A DNA stretch of 32,829 nt from Bacillota bacterium (GTDB lineage Bacteria; Bacillota; Limnochordia; DUMW01): assembly GCA_012839765.1 (NCBI GenBank), contig DUMW01000034.1:1-32829 (forward strand), read 5' to 3'. Position 1 is the stretch's first letter. Each line of letters begins with the position of its first letter. Position numbers and translations under genes: made by a program. This document shows, piece by piece, positions 31,773 through 32,829 of the stretch. The notes beneath the pieces were generated by a model, which saw only the letters and a program-made list of their open reading frames with translations, made no database searches and was not told where the DNA came from.

Positions 31773-31798
31773 AATAAGTTAATGTAACCTAACTTATT
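31773..31798. promoter_or_regulatory. Candidate DtxR-family operator between feoA and feoB
   Basis: AATAAGTTA-N8-TAACTTATT is a perfect 9-bp inverted repeat. On the minus strand it contains GTTAGGTTA, like the TTAGGTTAG half-site of iron-dependent DtxR/IdeR regulators. Thirteen of 16 bases of 31778-31793 match 32633-32648 before dtxR. It may equally act as an mRNA hairpin between the two genes. Confidence 0.6.
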
Positions 31799-31813
31799 GG
31801 GCAAAAAAAGATG

Positions 31814-32110
31814 CTATGAAACCTTGTGTTGTACCTGACCTCTGAACCGCCGACGATGTCCCGGGGCATAGGCCAATTGTTGCTCCCTGATCATAACGGA
31901 TGCAGCCTCTTTCTTGCGCAGTCCCAAGCGGCAACCCCGTACGCAAACGATGATCGGATCTTTCAACGGTGCAGTTCCTTCCACGTAGATCTCTGTTCCC
32001 GGGGTGAAGCCCATGTCCATCAGTTTTCGTCGCAGTGCTCCATTACAAGTCAAGCTGGAGATAATCCCCTTCATGCCGGGGGTCAATTTGTCTAAAGAGC
32101 AGTTATGCAT
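31814..32110 (-). CDS. feoA: Ferrous iron transport protein FeoA
   Basis: A 98-residue SH3-like protein that works with FeoB at the membrane. Family blocks are LTPGMKGIISSL, RRKLMDMGFTPGTEIYVEG, APLKDPIIVCVRGCRLGLRKKEA and a basic tail (GHRRRFRGQ). ATG 32110 gives the right N-terminus, yet has no ribosome site next to it. A strong GGAGGT lies 39 nt upstream, with a hairpin between (see 32111-32155). The only other start in frame is TTG 32179, which has no ribosome site and adds an unlikely N-terminus. Confidence 0.92.
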   Translation of the reverse strand: MHNCSLDKLTPGMKGIISSLTCNGALRRKLMDMGFTPGTEIYVEGTAPLKDPIIVCVRGCRLGLRKKEAASVMIREQQLAYAPGHRRRFRGQVQHKVS

Positions 32111-32155
32111 GGCGTTGACGACCGAAGTATACTTCCTAGTGGTCGTCTTACCTCC
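32111..32155 (-). promoter_or_regulatory. Feo translation initiation hairpin linking ribosome site and start
   Basis: On the minus strand the order is GGAGGT (32155-32150), then GACGACC (32147-32141), ACTAG, the palindrome GAAGTATACTTC (32135-32124), GGTCGTC (32123-32117), AACGCC and the feoA ATG at 32110. GACGACC and GGTCGTC form a perfect 7-bp stem, with GAAG/CTTC stacking inside. Folding removes 31 nt and leaves 8 nt between Shine-Dalgarno and start, an ideal spacing. There is no other ATG, GTG or TTG between them. Confidence 0.6.
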
Positions 32156-32182
32156 TCTCCAACATGTGGTGCGGGTCAATGA

Positions 32183-32572
32183 TTAATTGGAAGCGTTGTG
32201 GTGCTTTTCCATGAAATCCAAGAGGCATTCCATACTTTCTCTACTGAGAACGTGTTCAATCTTGCAGGCGTCATCTTCCGCCGTGGCTTCGCTTACACCC
32301 AGCACTGTCATCAGGAAGGACTTAATGGCCTGATGGCGCTTATAGACCAGGGCTGCTCTGGCCTGTCCCAGTTCTGTTAGATAGACAGGTCCGTATCGTT
32401 CTTGCCGGACAAGGCCCCGTTCAGCCAGTTGACTTACTGCCTGGTTGACGCTGGCTTTGGAAACGCCCAATCTGTCTGCGATATCTGTAGTCCGTGCCCC
32501 GCCCTTGGCATCAGCTACCTCGAGGATCGTTTCCAGGTAGTCCTCCAATGACGGAGTAATTCCACCGGGCAT
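32183..32572 (-). CDS. DtxR/MntR-family metal-dependent regulator
   Basis: A 129-residue metalloregulator with a winged helix (about 8-65, TTDIADRLGVSKASVNQAVSQL) and a dimerisation/metal domain, without the C-terminal SH3 domain, as in MntR. Likely ligands by comparison with MntR and DtxR are D11, E14, H80, C103, E106 and H107. The Cys at 103 (DDACKIEHVLS) is found in iron-sensing DtxR (C102), whereas Bacillus MntR has Glu there. Together with feoAB downstream this points to Fe(II), with D11 being MntR-like. ATG 32572 follows GAGGTGAAGC. It probably represses its own operon and feoAB when iron is plentiful. Confidence 0.92.
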   Translation of the reverse strand: MPGGITPSLEDYLETILEVADAKGGARTTDIADRLGVSKASVNQAVSQLAERGLVRQERYGPVYLTELGQARAALVYKRHQAIKSFLMTVLGVSEATAEDDACKIEHVLSRESMECLLDFMEKHHNASN

Positions 32573-32632
32573 TAATGCTTCACCTCATTTGCTCTGTATG
32601 TCCCTTGCCAAGGACAGGGTCCCAGGGTAAAA

Positions 32633-32648
32633 GTAAAGCTAACCTAAC
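32633..32648. promoter_or_regulatory. Candidate DtxR-family operator before dtxR
   Basis: GTAAAGCTAACCTAAC, read on the minus strand as GTTAGGTTAGCTTTAC, carries the TTAGGTTAG half-site of DtxR/IdeR operators. It lies about 10 bases downstream of the -10 box of the dtxR promoter, over the transcription start, and matches 13 of 16 bases of the site before feoB. Confidence 0.65.
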
Positions 32649-32658
32649 ATCCGAGTAC

Positions 32659-32687
32659 AAAATAGCATGGATTCCGCCCCTTGTCAA
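32659..32687 (-). promoter_or_regulatory. Promoter of the dtxR-feoAB operon
   Basis: On the minus strand TTGACA (32687-32682), a 17-base spacer and TATTTT (32664-32659). A perfect -35 with the DtxR-type box directly downstream. Confidence 0.75.
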
Positions 32688-32753
32688 TACCCAAAGGGCC
32701 TGATGGGTGCACGCACAAAACGTAGGTAGAAATCATCACTCTACCCCCGTACA

Positions 32754-32828
32754 TTATGCTATTTTTGGCTGCCAGTACTCGTCCCAACGATTACCATGGA
32801 TAAAGGCAGCGAGGTTAAGCATTTGTTG
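32754..32828 (-). CDS. Possible C-terminal end of an unknown protein
   Basis: On the minus strand a frame open at the window edge reads QQMLNLAAFIHGNRWDEYWQ followed by PKIA and a TAA at 32756-32754. The 24 residues look protein-like but cannot be assigned to a family. The dtxR promoter lies between this end and dtxR, which fits a separate gene. Confidence 0.3.
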   Translation of the reverse strand, partial: QQMLNLAAFIHGNRWDEYWQPKIA

Positions 32829-32829
32829 G

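Noticed and set aside
32111-32179. feoA start at TTG 32179
   Set aside because: No ribosome site before it, and the added N-terminus is unlike FeoA.
1-32829. CRISPR array, tRNA, rRNA or insertion sequence
   Set aside because: No regularly spaced direct repeats, cloverleaf-like sequences or transposase-like proteins were found by eye.

Overview
The window reads like the chromosome of an anaerobic, Gram-positive-type bacterium (Bacillota, perhaps a Clostridia- or Limnochordia-like lineage; the lineage is an inference, not a search result). The signs are a Rex redox repressor, an electron-bifurcating type [FeFe]-hydrogenase of three subunits, formate-tetrahydrofolate ligase, anaerobic iron uptake (FeoAB) under a DtxR-type regulator, strong AGGAGG ribosome sites and many TTG/GTG starts. 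There are no tRNA or rRNA genes, insertion sequences, phage genes or CRISPR arrays that I can see.

Layout. 1-480: end of an unknown gene and a hairpin-rich stretch. 487-3202: rex, a UbiE/MenG-type methyltransferase and a five-module cysteine-rich ferredoxin-like protein. 3203-7994: a long leader with a clear promoter, a perfect Rex operator and a possible attenuator, followed by hydrogenase genes hydC-hydB-hydA (NuoE-, NuoF- and HydA-like) and a terminator. 8126-8556: a stand-alone response-regulator receiver and a strong terminator. 8564-10666 (minus): fhs and ndk. 10915-11315: an unknown gene broken by an apparent -1 frameshift. 11459-13564: TM2-type membrane protein, family 2 glycosyltransferase and a diguanylate cyclase. 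13554-15206: pyrE (minus) and nfo (plus), diverging. 15207-15953: about 750 bases without a recognisable gene. 15954-20497: FUN14-like membrane protein, a heterodimeric ABC exporter and its TetR-type regulator, with a palindromic candidate operator in front. 20518-20598 (minus): a relic of a histidine-kinase C-terminus. 20743-21792 (minus): a uroporphyrinogen-decarboxylase-like protein. 22080-25496: nadA-nadB-nadC behind a promoter with an inverted repeat. 25585-29535: a ROK regulator and a sugar-conversion operon (two TIM-barrel isomerase-like proteins and a Gfo/Idh/MocA dehydrogenase). 29698-32572 (minus): dtxR-feoA-feoB. 32754-end (minus): a possible gene end.

How it fits together. Rex senses the NADH/NAD+ ratio, and the hydrogenase that disposes of NADH and ferredoxin electrons carries a textbook Rex box in its leader, so regulator and target lie within 4 kb of each other. 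The nadABC operon makes the same cofactor de novo. FeoAB would supply the iron that the many Fe-S proteins here need.

The observations I rate highest are: (1) the feoA translation start, where a hairpin appears to bridge a strong Shine-Dalgarno sequence to an ATG 39 nt away; (2) the Rex operator plus competing hairpins in the hydrogenase leader; (3) the cysteine-rich ferredoxin/MvhD-like/zinc-ribbon protein next to the hydrogenase; (4) matching DtxR-type boxes before dtxR and feoB; and (5) the histidine-kinase relic and the frameshifted gene.
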